A stretch of 64,000 bases of DNA from Nitrospira sp. CR1.2. GTDB taxonomy: Bacteria > Nitrospirota > Nitrospiria > Nitrospirales > Nitrospiraceae. The DNA is taken from positions 32,886 through 96,885 of the forward strand of contig WIAG01000009.1 of the NCBI GenBank assembly GCA_014055495.1. Direction: 5' to 3'. Both the position numbers and the translations under genes were made by a program. The notes beneath the pieces are model-generated. The model was not told the origin of the DNA. It did not search any database and was given only the letters and a program-made list of their open reading frames with translations. Of the stretch, positions 1 through 10,322 are shown piece by piece. Each line of letters starts with the position of its first letter. Position 1 is the first letter of the stretch.

Positions 1-25
1 TATACAAGAATCGCGGTGGGCGAGG

Positions 26-220
26 TCAGTCGGCCGGGTCGATGGGCAGCTTGGTGATCTTAACGAGCTGGTTGTCTCCGTTGATCTCAAACGTGACATG
101 GTCGCCGATGCTCAGACCATGAAGGAGGCGGGTGTCACGCGTGGGGCCAAGATTTTCCGGTTGCGCAGAGCCTGTGCTCGATCTATGGTGAGAGCAGAAG
201 AAGGGATGCTCATGCCTCAA
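26..220 (-). CDS. Small protein or fragment with CusF-like C-terminal segment
   Basis: ORF ends ...RLLHGLSIGDHVTFEINGDNQLVKITKLP, resembling the 'LLxGLxxGDxVxF' pattern of CusF/OB-like small proteins; the N-terminal half is not recognisable. Confidence 0.35.
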   Translation of the reverse strand: MRHEHPFFCSHHRSSTGSAQPENLGPTRDTRLLHGLSIGDHVTFEINGDNQLVKITKLPIDPAD

Positions 221-1423
221 GCCGACCGCGATGCTCCTGCCTTGCTCACCGTCAACGCCGGGTCATCGAGCGTGAAATGGGCGCTGTTTCAAGTGGCCCA
301 GCCGCCGGTTAAGACCGAGACGGGCCACATCGAGCGGATCGGTCTTCCAGACGGAATCGTGACCGTGACGGACTCTGCCACCGGTCGGCGTGAGCGGCGT
401 GTCGCGCAGGTATCGAGTCATGCGGAGGCCGCGCGATGGTTGATCGAACATCTCAGAGGGAGCCGCAAGGGGGAGGGGATCCAGGCCATCGGTCATCGGG
501 TGGTCCACGGAGGAAGCCGGTATGCCGACCCGCAGGTGGTGTCGGCGGAGATGATCGAAGAACTGCGTCGGTTGAGTCCCTACGATCCGGAACATCTTCC
601 GGCAGAACTGGCACTCATCGACGCGTTGGCCGGTCAGTATCCGCAGGCGCCTCAAGTGGCCTGCTTCGACACGGGGTTTCATCAACATCTGCCGCCCGTC
701 GCGCGATTGATGGCGATCCCGCGCCGTTATGAGAAGCAGGGGGTGAGGCGCTATGGATTCCACGGCCTGTCCTATGCGTACCTCATGGAGGAGCTGGAAC
801 GGGTGGCCGGCCGGGAAGCCGCTCGCGGCAAGGTGATCCTGGCCCATTTGGGCAACGGCGCCAGCATGGCCGCCGTGCGGGATGGAAGCAGCATCGATAC
901 GAGCATGGGGTTTACGCCCGCCTCCGGTCTGCCGATGAGCACGAGATCCGGCGACGTGGATCCGGGTGTGGTCTCGTATCTGGCCAGGACCGAAGGCCTG
1001 ACGGCAGACCAATTTCACCACATGGTGAATGCACAGTCCGGGCTATTGGGGATCTCTGAGCTGAGTCCCGATCTCCGCGATCTGCTCGCGCAGGAGGGCC
1101 ACGATGCGCACGCGGCAGACGCGGTGGCCCTGTTGTGTTATCAGGGGAAAAAGTATCTTGGCGCCTATGCTGCGGCGTTGGGCGGTGTGGAGCAAGTCGT
1201 CTTTAGCGGCGGCATCGGTGAGCATGCGGCCGTCGTGCGGGCGCGGATGTGCGAAGGCCTGGAGTTTCTCGGCATTGAGTTGGATCAGGCGCGCAACGAG
1301 GCGAATGCCCCGATCATTTCGAGCGGCCAAAGCCGCGTGACGGTGCGCGTCATCCGGACGGACGAAGAAAGTCAGATTGCCCGCTCACTCTGCCGGTTGT
1401 TGGCGCTGCACGCCGGCCCGTGA
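206..1423 (+). CDS. ackA: Acetate kinase
   Basis: LLTVNAGSSSVKWALF, GHRVVHGG, FDTGFH, RRYGFHGLSYAYL, LAHLGNGASMAAV, VFSGGIGEHA motifs; ORF opens at 98 but homologous sequence starts near 206-212. Confidence 0.95.
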   Translation: MLMPQADRDAPALLTVNAGSSSVKWALFQVAQPPVKTETGHIERIGLPDGIVTVTDSATGRRERRVAQVSSHAEAARWLIEHLRGSRKGEGIQAIGHRVVHGGSRYADPQVVSAEMIEELRRLSPYDPEHLPAELALIDALAGQYPQAPQVACFDTGFHQHLPPVARLMAIPRRYEKQGVRRYGFHGLSYAYLMEELERVAGREAARGKVILAHLGNGASMAAVRDGSSIDTSMGFTPASGLPMSTRSGDVDPGVVSYLARTEGLTADQFHHMVNAQSGLLGISELSPDLRDLLAQEGHDAHAADAVALLCYQGKKYLGAYAAALGGVEQVVFSGGIGEHAAVVRARMCEGLEFLGIELDQARNEANAPIISSGQSRVTVRVIRTDEESQIARSLCRLLALHAGP

Positions 1424-1495
1424 TCCAGTTCGATGGCCCTGCGATCGCGCAGCGGCGATCCATCACGCATGACCTGAACCTGAAAGAGGGAACGC

Positions 1496-3871
1496 ATGAA
1501 CCAGACGACACCGGTCAGTCAGCCGCTCAGCCCGAAGATGGTGGAGCGCATCCATGCCTATTGGCGTGCGGCCAATTATCTTTCGGTCGGCCAGATCTAC
1601 TTATACGACAATCCTCTCCTGAAGCAGCCGTTGACGCGGGAACACATCAAGCCACGCCTGCTCGGCCACTGGGGCACGACGCCGGGACTGAATTTTATCT
1701 ACGTCCATCTCAATCGCATCATCAAGGAACGGAACCTGCCGGTGTTATACATCGCGGGACCCGGGCATGGCGGTCCAGGCCTCGTGGCCAATGTCTATCT
1801 TGAGGGGACGTATAGCGAGGTGTATCCCAACATTTCGCAGGATGAGGCCGGGCTGCAGCGCTTGTTCAAACAGTTTTCCTTCCCCGGCGGCATTCCGAGC
1901 CATGTCGCGCCGGAAACGCCGGGATCGATTCATGAGGGTGGCGAGTTGGGGTATTCCCTGGCCCATGCGTATGGGGCGGCGTTCGACCATCCGGAGCTAC
2001 TTGTGGCCTGCGTGATCGGCGACGGGGAAGCGGAAACCGGACCGCTGGCCGGGAGTTGGCACGGCAACAAGTTTCTGAACCCGGTGCATGACGGCGCCGT
2101 GCTGCCCATTCTCCATTTGAACGGGTACAAGATCGCCGGGCCGACCGTCTTGTCGCGTATGCCGCCGGATGAACTGGAGTCGCTCCTGATCGGGTACGGC
2201 CACCAGCCGTTTTTTGTGGAAGGCGACGATCCGGCGACCATGCATCGACTGATGGCCTCAACCTTGGATGAAATCGTCACGACCATCGGGCGCATTCAGC
2301 AGGAGGCTCGAACGAAGGGATTTACGACTCGCCCGCGCTGGCCCATGATCGTTCTGCGGTCGCCGAAGGGCTGGACCGGCCCCAAGGAAGTGGACGGTAA
2401 GCAGACGGAGGGCAGCTTCCGCTCCCATCAGGTGCCGATGGGCGATATGGCCAAGCCTGGGCATGTCGAGCAGTTGGAAGCGTGGTTGAAGAGTTACAAG
2501 CCGGAGGAATTGTTCGACGCGTCGGGCAGGCTGGTGCCGGAGCTGGCCTCGCTTGCGCCGACCGGGGAGCGGCGCATGGGCGCCATTGCCTGCGCGAACG
2601 GCGGCAGCATACTGCGGGATCTCCACTTGCCGGACTTTCGGCAATATGCGGTTCCGGTGGTGAAGCCCGGCGCGGACGAGGCGGAAGCGACCAGGGTGCA
2701 GGGCCTTTTTCTCCGGGATGTCTTGAAGCAGAATCCCCACAACTTCCGGCTCTTTGGCCCGGATGAGACGGCCTCAAACCGATGGAGCGCCGTGTTCGAG
2801 GTGTCCGACCGTTGTTCGACGGAACAGATTCTGTCGAGCGACGAACATGTGGCGCATGACGGGCGTGTGATGGAGATCTTGAGCGAGCACCTGTGCCAGG
2901 GCTGGCTCGAAGGCTATCTGTTGACCGGCCGCCACGGGTTCATGAATTGTTACGAAGCGTTTATCCATATCGTCGATTCCATGTTCAATCAACATGCGAA
3001 GTGGTTGAAAACCTCGCTTGCGATTCCCTGGCGTCGGCCGATCGCCTCGCTTAATTATCTGTTGACCTCGCATGTGTGGAGGCAGGACCACAACGGGTTC
3101 AGCCACCAGGATCCGGGGTTCATCGACCATGTGGTGAATAAGAAGGCCGAAGTCATTCGTGTCTATCTGCCGCCGGATGCGAACACGCTGCTCTCGATTA
3201 CCGATCGGTGCCTGCGCAGCCGAGACTGTGTGAACATCGTCGTGGCGGGCAAGCAGCCCGCGCCGCAGTGGCTGGATATGGACGCGGCCGTGCTGCACTG
3301 CACCGCCGGTATCGGGATCTGGGAATGGGCGAGTAACGATCGGGGGAGTGACCCGGATGTGGTCATGGCCTGCTGCGGGGATGTGCCGACCATGGAGACC
3401 TTGGCGGCCGTGGAGATCCTGCGCAACGCCCAACCCAATCTCAAGGTGCGGGTCGTGAATGTCGTCGATCTGATGAAACTGCAGCCGGCCAGCGAACATC
3501 CCCATGGTTTATCGGATAAGGAATTCGATGCTCTGTTCACGACCGACAAGCCGATCATCTTTGCGTTCCACGGCTATCCATGGTTGATCCATCGACTGAC
3601 CTACCGGCGGACGAATCATCACAATCTGCACGTGCGCGGGTATAAGGAAGAGGGCACGACGACCACGCCGTTCGACATGGTGGTTCTGAACGATCTCGAC
3701 CGGTTCCATCTCGTGTCTGATGTGGTGGATCGTGTGCCGCAGCTCGGCGCCCGCGCCGCCTATCTCAAGCAGGAGATGCGCGACAAGCGCATGCAGCACA
3801 AGCAGTATATCGAGCTGCACGGGGCCGACATGCCAGAGATCAGAAGCTGGAAATGGAGTGGAAAGCGCTGA
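1496..3871 (+). CDS. xfp: Phosphoketolase (Xfp family)
   Basis: 791 aa; [44 protein letters not shown]-like [38 protein letters not shown]. Confidence 0.95.
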   Translation: MNQTTPVSQPLSPKMVERIHAYWRAANYLSVGQIYLYDNPLLKQPLTREHIKPRLLGHWGTTPGLNFIYVHLNRIIKERNLPVLYIAGPGHGGPGLVANVYLEGTYSEVYPNISQDEAGLQRLFKQFSFPGGIPSHVAPETPGSIHEGGELGYSLAHAYGAAFDHPELLVACVIGDGEAETGPLAGSWHGNKFLNPVHDGAVLPILHLNGYKIAGPTVLSRMPPDELESLLIGYGHQPFFVEGDDPATMHRLMASTLDEIVTTIGRIQQEARTKGFTTRPRWPMIVLRSPKGWTGPKEVDGKQTEGSFRSHQVPMGDMAKPGHVEQLEAWLKSYKPEELFDASGRLVPELASLAPTGERRMGAIACANGGSILRDLHLPDFRQYAVPVVKPGADEAEATRVQGLFLRDVLKQNPHNFRLFGPDETASNRWSAVFEVSDRCSTEQILSSDEHVAHDGRVMEILSEHLCQGWLEGYLLTGRHGFMNCYEAFIHIVDSMFNQHAKWLKTSLAIPWRRPIASLNYLLTSHVWRQDHNGFSHQDPGFIDHVVNKKAEVIRVYLPPDANTLLSITDRCLRSRDCVNIVVAGKQPAPQWLDMDAAVLHCTAGIGIWEWASNDRGSDPDVVMACCGDVPTMETLAAVEILRNAQPNLKVRVVNVVDLMKLQPASEHPHGLSDKEFDALFTTDKPIIFAFHGYPWLIHRLTYRRTNHHNLHVRGYKEEGTTTTPFDMVVLNDLDRFHLVSDVVDRVPQLGARAAYLKQEMRDKRMQHKQYIELHGADMPEIRSWKWSGKR

Positions 3872-3875
3872 CACC

Positions 3876-4559
3876 ATGGCGGAACCAACGGTGGTCGTGC
3901 TCTTCGATGTCGACAATACATTGCTGGACAATGACCGGATCGCGGCCGACCTCACGCAACATTTGGATGAGGAAATCGGCGCCAGAGGAGAGCGGCAGTA
4001 CTGGGCGATCTTCGAAGAGTTGCGGGAGCAGCTGGGGTACGTGGACTATCTCGGCGCCCTGCAACGGTATCGGCAGGCCTATCCGCGCGACCCGCATCTG
4101 CTTACGTTGTCACGATTTCTGTTGAACTATCCATTCGCTGAACGGTTGTTTCCGCAAGCCTGCGAGGCCGTGCGTCAAGCGGCGGAGTGGAGCAGGCCCG
4201 TCATCCTGTCGGATGGTGATGTGGTGTTTCAGCCTCGCAAGATCGATCGCGCCGGGTTGTATGAGGCGGTGGAGGGGAATGTCCTCATCTACATTCACAA
4301 AGAGAAAGAACTGGACGACGTCGAGCAGCGATATCCGGCCGACCACTATGTCCTGGTGGACGACAAGCTACGCATTCTCACGGCGGTGAAGGCCTATTGG
4401 GGTGAGCGGGTCACGACCGTGTTTCCGCGCCAGGGACACTATGCCACTGACCCGGAAGTGTTGCGGACCTTTCCGGCTGCCGACCTGTCGATCGATTGCA
4501 TCGGGGACCTGTTGAAGATCGATCAAGCGGCGTTGCTCGCAGCTGCGCGACGGCGGTGA
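3876..4559 (+). CDS. HAD superfamily hydrolase
   Basis: VVVLFDVDNTLLDND (HAD motif I), ILSDGD, HYVLVDDKLRIL; start ATG at 3876 just after xfp. Confidence 0.8.
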   Translation: MAEPTVVVLFDVDNTLLDNDRIAADLTQHLDEEIGARGERQYWAIFEELREQLGYVDYLGALQRYRQAYPRDPHLLTLSRFLLNYPFAERLFPQACEAVRQAAEWSRPVILSDGDVVFQPRKIDRAGLYEAVEGNVLIYIHKEKELDDVEQRYPADHYVLVDDKLRILTAVKAYWGERVTTVFPRQGHYATDPEVLRTFPAADLSIDCIGDLLKIDQAALLAAARRR

Positions 4560-4655
4560 GTTCGCGTGCCGGTCTCACGCGCCGATCGACGCGATTGACA
4601 TTCACGTGGACGAGTCGTAGCGTACGTCTTCCACCTCCGGCAGGGCAGGTCATCC

Positions 4656-5717
4656 ATGGCGCCCCAGCACACACACGAACCCATCTGGTCTACTCCGATC
4701 GACCGCCGTCAGCTCTTGAAACGGCTGGGCGTGGCCGGCTCCCTCGTGGCCATCGGCGGTCCCGGCCAACTGGTCGAAACCTTGGCAGCGGATGTGGCGC
4801 CGTCCGGATCGGCCACCGGCGAGATTCCGCTCCGCCCGCTGGGGAAAACCGGCGTGACGGTGTCGGCGATGTGTTTTGGAGGCGCGCATTGGGGGCGCAA
4901 TCAGGACGAACCCCAAGCTATTCGCATTCTGCACGAAGCCATCGATGCCGGCATGACGTTCCTCGACAACGCCTGGGAATACAACGGGGGACGCAGCGAG
5001 GAACTGATGGGGAAGGGCCTGCAACGAAAGCGGCAGCAGGTCTTTCTCATGACGAAGGTCTGCTCGCACGGGCGGGATAAGAAGGTCGCCATGCAGCAAC
5101 TGGAGGACTCGCTCCGCCGCTTGAAGACCGACTATCTCGATCTCTGGCAGATTCACGAAGTGGTGTACGAAGACGATCCCGATCGGCACTTCGTTCCGCA
5201 CGGGGTGGTCGATGCATTGTTGGAGGCGAAGCAGCAGGGGAAGGTACGATTCGTCGGCTTCACCGGGCACAAGCACCCGCAGATTCACCTCAAGATGCTG
5301 TCGCACGACTTCCCGTTCGATACCTGCCAGATGCCGTTGAATGTGTTTGACGGCACCTACCGCAGTTTTGAACATGAGGTGTTGCCGGTGCTGGCACAGC
5401 GCGGAATCGCCGCCCTCGGCATGAAGAGCCTGACCGGGAACGCGGAGCCGATCAAGCAGGGCATCGTCACGCCCCAGGAGGCGATCAGGTACGTGCTGAG
5501 TTTGCCGATCGCGTCGTTGGTGAGCGGGATCGATTCCCCGCAGGTCCTCAAGCAGAACCTGGACATTGTCCGCCGCTTCACCCCCATGACGGTGGCCGAA
5601 ATGCAGGGGTTGCGCGCGCGTGTGGCCTTGTATGCGATGGACGGCCGGTTCGAACTGTTCAAGTCCACCAACCGGTACGACGGCGGCATCGGCCGCCAGC
5701 AGCACGGCCTGTCCTAA
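4656..5717 (+). CDS. Aldo/keto reductase with TAT-like signal
   Basis: DRRQLLKRLGVAGSLVAIGG N-terminus; PLGKTGVTVSAMCFGGAHWG, DNAWEYNGGRSEELMGKGL, AKR fold motifs. Confidence 0.85.
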   Translation: MAPQHTHEPIWSTPIDRRQLLKRLGVAGSLVAIGGPGQLVETLAADVAPSGSATGEIPLRPLGKTGVTVSAMCFGGAHWGRNQDEPQAIRILHEAIDAGMTFLDNAWEYNGGRSEELMGKGLQRKRQQVFLMTKVCSHGRDKKVAMQQLEDSLRRLKTDYLDLWQIHEVVYEDDPDRHFVPHGVVDALLEAKQQGKVRFVGFTGHKHPQIHLKMLSHDFPFDTCQMPLNVFDGTYRSFEHEVLPVLAQRGIAALGMKSLTGNAEPIKQGIVTPQEAIRYVLSLPIASLVSGIDSPQVLKQNLDIVRRFTPMTVAEMQGLRARVALYAMDGRFELFKSTNRYDGGIGRQQHGLS

Positions 5718-5941
5718 CAGGTTCGCGCGAGGCTCCCCGTGAATGCGCTGCTCCTCTCGGCGAAGGCGCTGATCTCACCCGCTCATCGCCAGTTCCCTGC
5801 CCCGACGCCCGATGCTCCCAGCCGCACACACATCGAGCTGACCGTGCGCACCGTCTGCTTCCGGTGCTTGACGTTCGGATAGCCGGAGCATGGTGAGGGG
5901 CACATTGATCTTCGACAGAGGTCGGCGTGACGAGCGGGGAG

Positions 5942-6952
5942 CTAGCCACCTGATCGGCGGGCCTTCACCAGCGTGACCTGGCCGGTCGCTCCCTTCGCCC
6001 ATCCGGCGAATTGTTGCGTCAGGCCCCGCACATGGCCGAGGTAGGTGGCCACGTCATGGTCGCCGCACTTCTGGTGCGGCGTGAGACGGAATCCCCTGGC
6101 TGCAAAGTCCCGTCCGGCCCCGGCGCCGCATAGATGGATTACCGCAGCGAGGTCCTGCCTCTGTCGTATCCCGGCGGGGATCCCACGACGCAGCGTGAGG
6201 GCTGAGGCGATGTCGCGATCGAGAGAGGCCGCCGTCAGTTCGATCGCATGACTCGGCAGGACGCGACTATAGAGGCTGTTGAACCAGCATGAACGCGGGT
6301 CGTGCCAGGGCCCGTCCTCCACCACCGCATGGTCGTGGACGCAGTAGCGCTTCGCGGCACGGAACGTTCCGTCGGTCATCTGATACATGCCCACCGCACT
6401 GGAGGCCGGGCGGTACCACTCGAACGGATTCCACGACCAGCGCCATCGCCAGTAGGTCCGCGCGACGGGATTGCCAGCGCCTTCCACTTGCGCCAGCGCC
6501 GCGAGGAGTTCGGGGGCAACGGACGGCGTCGCATGTTCGCGGAAGAGCGACCCATACTGCCGCCATGTTTCGTGTGGGCTCTTGTCCAACGTGTTGTCGA
6601 GCGGGAACAGGACCTCAGTCGGTTTCTGGACCGCATGATAGGTCCAGTTCGCCCCGAGCCAACAACCAACCAGCAGTCCCACAGTGATCACGATGCGGAG
6701 AACGGGGTGCGTGTGTCCCACAGCACGGAGGAGGGCGCGAAGGTGTTTCCAGCGGGAGGACACGAAGCGGAGGACTGCCGAAAGGGTGCCCCGGCCACGA
6801 GCATGGCTTCTACGGTGTGAGACATGGCCCGTATGGTGGGCAGACCTGGTTGCCATCCCTTCACTATACCCGAAATCGACTCGCGATCCGTGCGTTATTC
6901 GAGGATGCGCATGGCAAGTGGTCGCCAGTATCGGTTGTACCGTCACCTGCAC
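5942..6952 (-). CDS. Membrane-anchored lytic transglycosylase-like protein
   Basis: VAPELLAALAQVEGAGNP...PASSAVGMYQMTDGTF SLT-type motif; N-terminal TM segment. Confidence 0.7.
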   Translation of the reverse strand: MQVTVQPILATTCHAHPRITHGSRVDFGYSEGMATRSAHHTGHVSHRRSHARGRGTLSAVLRFVSSRWKHLRALLRAVGHTHPVLRIVITVGLLVGCWLGANWTYHAVQKPTEVLFPLDNTLDKSPHETWRQYGSLFREHATPSVAPELLAALAQVEGAGNPVARTYWRWRWSWNPFEWYRPASSAVGMYQMTDGTFRAAKRYCVHDHAVVEDGPWHDPRSCWFNSLYSRVLPSHAIELTAASLDRDIASALTLRRGIPAGIRQRQDLAAVIHLCGAGAGRDFAARGFRLTPHQKCGDHDVATYLGHVRGLTQQFAGWAKGATGQVTLVKARRSGG

Positions 6953-6982
6953 AGGCCTCAGCCGTTCCTCTCTACGTAGCGC

Positions 6983-8269
6983 TCAGCGGCCGCGGTGACC
7001 ACCGCCTCCATAACCACGTCCGCTGCCGCCCATCGGTCCGACGGATGAACGCGGTGCCATGCCGGCCGGTTGGTTCTGGTGCGAGGCCGATGGCATGCTG
7101 TGAATATTCGGTGGGCTGGGGCGCCAGAAATGATTCGGGTGGAGTTGATAGGGCGGCGCTTGGGGGGTGTATTGCGGAGTCGCCGGAACGGATCGAGGCG
7201 TCGGAAGCACCACCACGTCACCGACCTTGGCGGGCTGCCCCTGACTGTTGAGCAGCGGTGGAGTGTGATGTTGGGAGAGGCGCGGGAGGGGCGGAACCAA
7301 AAGCGAATGGCGCGGCGACGCGGGGAGCGCCGTTTGAGCCGACGGAGCGTTGTTGCCGTTGGCCGCAATCGTCCGTTGCGCGAGCGGGAGATGGTGATGC
7401 CCCGGATAGAGGCGTTGCGCTTGGATCAAGAGGCCGTTGATGCCGGGTGCCCCGAACCATGGAACGGAATAGAAGCTCACGGTCGGATAGGTCCAACTTG
7501 TCCAGGCTTGTGAGAGGAGCGCGTTGGCCTCCAATTGATTGAGCATGTCCTGCCGCTGATCCGTGTAGTGTTGCACGTCGGACGGAGTGGCGGCCGAGGC
7601 GAGGGTGCGGTTCGTCTCGTCGAGTTCAGCCTGGAGTCGATCGGTTTCTGCTCGAAGGGCGAGCAGTTCATGGCGCGCCTGCTCGTTTTCCCTGAGTGCC
7701 GCGATGGCTTGCGTGACATCATGCGGGTCGACTTCCGCCGTGAGATCGACACGAATCACAACGTGATCCTGCTCCAGCCTCGTGGTCACCGTCTGATCGA
7801 GCACCTTCACGATGCCCGCCGTGAAGCTGCGGATATCATCCCGCGTGACGTTGAGATCCCGCACTTCGGTAATGCGTTCGATGTAGGTCGCGACCTGCTC
7901 GAGTGCGTCCCGTTTTGCGGATTCCGTGGCCAGGCGGATGGCATCGGCACGGTTGTCGAGATCACCCATGCGGTATTCGCCGCCGGCCGCGAGGGTGCGT
8001 GTATCGGTTGAGCGTATCCGGGCATCAGCGGCTGCGGCCGGTGGTGGTGCGGCGGGATCGGGCTCGGTGTCGAAGCGTTGTAGCCTCAGTTGCGGGCGGT
8101 ACTGATCCGGCACCGCGTCAAGTTCGTTCGTGAAGGTCTGGACGCCCTCGTCGTTTGTGTAACTATAAATGGTCGTGGCGGCAAGGATCGGAGCCACAGA
8201 GAACAGGGAGATGGAGTACCAGAGTGCGAGCAGTGCGGCGCTGGTCAGCGAGGTGCGGGAGTGGAACAT
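6983..8269 (-). CDS. DUF4124-domain protein
   Basis: TIYSYTNDEGVQTFTNELDAVPDQYR N-terminal DUF4124-like segment, coiled coil, Gly-rich C-terminus. Confidence 0.65.
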   Translation of the reverse strand: MFHSRTSLTSAALLALWYSISLFSVAPILAATTIYSYTNDEGVQTFTNELDAVPDQYRPQLRLQRFDTEPDPAAPPPAAAADARIRSTDTRTLAAGGEYRMGDLDNRADAIRLATESAKRDALEQVATYIERITEVRDLNVTRDDIRSFTAGIVKVLDQTVTTRLEQDHVVIRVDLTAEVDPHDVTQAIAALRENEQARHELLALRAETDRLQAELDETNRTLASAATPSDVQHYTDQRQDMLNQLEANALLSQAWTSWTYPTVSFYSVPWFGAPGINGLLIQAQRLYPGHHHLPLAQRTIAANGNNAPSAQTALPASPRHSLLVPPLPRLSQHHTPPLLNSQGQPAKVGDVVVLPTPRSVPATPQYTPQAPPYQLHPNHFWRPSPPNIHSMPSASHQNQPAGMAPRSSVGPMGGSGRGYGGGGHRGR

Positions 8270-8698
8270 CTTACAACCTCCCGTGTGCAGACGAGCTCAG
8301 GATAACACAAAGAGAGGGGCGATACTGCCGGGTGCGGCTTAGATATGTTGGGGGAATGAACGGGCCGGTTTGTCGGGTGGATGCCATTTCGGTCGCGGAT
8401 GGAGAGCGGCGGTCGAAGCCGGCTGCGCTTGGCGAACCGACTTCGAGGCTCGGTGCCCTCGCCTCGCGGGCAGATCTGCACCCCGTCTTTCGCGGACAGG
8501 GCTTGTGATTGAGGTACCGCTCGTTCGTTCTGCTGTCGATCTTGCTGCATCCGGGGCGGTTCCCTTGTGGCTGTGATCGAAAGCAGGCTGGTTTACCGTC
8601 ACCGCCATTTCTCCATAGCCCCGACCCACAGGTCGCCCGGCTGAGATTGATATTTGTTTGGAGTACAATTCCAGCAAACATATTACTGAGAGGATCTG

Positions 8699-9049
8699 AT
8701 GAATTTGGAGAATAAGTCCGACGTGGAAATTCTGGCGATTGCCGACCCGATCATGGACAATCTAATGGAGGCGTCGACGGCCATCGACCATGCCCGCCAT
8801 GTGCGGGACTTTACTGATCGACTGAAGGCGATCGTCACCAAGGACTATCTCGAACGGGTGTGCCGTCAATATCAGGCCGAGAAGGGCACGTTCGGCGCGC
8901 GGACACCCGTCGCGGTTTTGCGCCGGCCCGGCTCTATCGCCATTGTGTGGAAGCAACACTTTACCGACTCACCCGGCGACTATGTTGCCGAAATGGTGCT
9001 AGTGCAGCAGGAAGGCCGCTACCTGGTCGACCACGTGTTTGTGCTGTGA
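8699..9049 (+). CDS. Hypothetical protein (NTF2/SnoaL-like size and pattern)
   Basis: Intact 116-aa ORF, plausible RBS (gagagg) upstream. Confidence 0.55.
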   Translation: MNLENKSDVEILAIADPIMDNLMEASTAIDHARHVRDFTDRLKAIVTKDYLERVCRQYQAEKGTFGARTPVAVLRRPGSIAIVWKQHFTDSPGDYVAEMVLVQQEGRYLVDHVFVL

Positions 9050-9131
9050 CTGCTTGCCTGTCGGTCCTGCCCGGCTCATTCAGGTTGCCGTTCCTTCCGC
9101 TCGTCAGTTCCATTGACCGCTCACTTCGGCA

Positions 9132-9153
9132 CTGCTATCATTCTGCTATCATT
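9132..9153 (+). promoter_or_regulatory. Tandem 11-bp direct repeat upstream of the TA operon
   Basis: CTGCTATCATT|CTGCTATCATT, perfect and abutting, 22 bp before antitoxin ATG. Confidence 0.6.
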
Positions 9154-9175
9154 GTGATGTCGGTAGGAGGTATGT

Positions 9176-9409
9176 ATGGCGCAGGTGCTTGTTCGCCAGC
9201 TTGACAGCAAGGTCGTTCTGCGGTTGAAGAAACGGGCGAAGGCGCATGGCCGTTCCTTGCAGTCTGAAGTAAAGACGATTCTGGAGGAGGCGGTGCCGGA
9301 CTACGAGGCGGCCTGGAAGCGAATCCAGGGGTTCCGAAAAAGAATGACGAAATCCGCCCGCACATTCAGCGATAGTGCCGACCTTATTCGTGAGGAGCGC
9401 GATCGGTGA
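9176..9409 (+). CDS. RHH-type antitoxin (FitA/VapB-like)
   Basis: MAQVLVRQLDSKVVLRLKKRAKAHGRSLQSEVKTILEEAV, typical Arc/RHH N-terminus; overlaps the next gene. Confidence 0.8.
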   Translation: MAQVLVRQLDSKVVLRLKKRAKAHGRSLQSEVKTILEEAVPDYEAAWKRIQGFRKRMTKSARTFSDSADLIREERDR

Positions 9410-9837
9410 GCGGCTACGTCGTGGATACGAGTGTCGTCATCAAATGGTTTCTCCCGGAAATCCATTCTGAAGCCGCACTCCGGGTGACACGCCTGCAGGA
9501 ACGCCTCCACGTTCCTGCTTTCATGAACATGGAGCTGGGTAATGTCATTGCCAAGAAGATTCGACGAAAAGAACTGACTCGAGCGGATGGCAGCACCATA
9601 CTGAAAGAGTTGCGTCATCTTCCGCTCCAACGACATCCCGACGATCGATTGTTTCCTGCCGCCTACGAGTTCGCGTTGGACACGCAACAAAGTCTCTACG
9701 ATTGCTTCTACCTGGCGCTCGCCGAAGCCGTCGATGGACGATTGATCACGGCCGACCGTAAGTTCTACAAGGCGCTGGCCGGGAGTGTGCTTCATGACCG
9801 CCTCTTGTGGGTTGAGGACCTGGGTTCGGAGACGTGA
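9406..9837 (+). CDS. PIN-domain toxin (VapC/FitB-like)
   Basis: VVDTSVVIKWFLPE, LYDCFYLALAEAVDGRLITADRKF acidic PIN motifs; GTG start overlaps antitoxin stop by 4 nt. Confidence 0.85.
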   Translation: MSGYVVDTSVVIKWFLPEIHSEAALRVTRLQERLHVPAFMNMELGNVIAKKIRRKELTRADGSTILKELRHLPLQRHPDDRLFPAAYEFALDTQQSLYDCFYLALAEAVDGRLITADRKFYKALAGSVLHDRLLWVEDLGSET

Positions 9838-10034
9838 TTCCGCATCTTGCAGAGCCAGGGCCGTGATGTTTGCCTACCCCGCATGATTCATGAGCCCTTC
9901 TGCTGCAATCGCCGATCCGCTGTTCCGACAGCCCTGCGGTCGTCGGGCTCGCCTCTCGGGCCCTCCCGGCTCCGCGCGCCGGTCTCACGACGCGGCTGGG
10001 CGATTTCGCGACGAACTGTCATGAGTAATGTGGG

Positions 10035-10221
10035 CTAGGAGTCTGTCCGAGTAATGCCGTTCTGCTGCGACGAACGATCTGCCTGCATCTGCCTTGTTCT
10101 CGGCCCGTAAAAATCCTCAACCTATTCAGCGAATACGCTTCCGGTTTTTTCGAGCCTGCGGCCTCGCATCCGCTAGCATCTCCTTCGTCTCGCGACGAAG
10201 GATTCTCGGACAGGCTCCTAG
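10035..10221. mobile_element. MITE-like non-autonomous element (187 bp)
   Basis: Terminal inverted repeats CTAGGAGTCTGTCCGAGTAAT / rc of ATTCTCGGACAGGCTCCTAG (18/20 match); internal perfect hairpin CCTTCGTC-TCGC-GACGAAGG at 10182-10201. Confidence 0.65.
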
Positions 10222-10322
10222 AGTCGGCGAACAGACCCGCCTGCGTTGACAAGGGTAGATGAACGAGGGCCGTCGAAAGCGGGTTGCGAGCAGCGTGAGC
10301 GGTGGACGCCTTGCTCGGGTAG

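Noticed and set aside
10019-10252. 77-aa minus-strand ORF
   Set aside because: Lies almost entirely within the MITE-like element; no protein features
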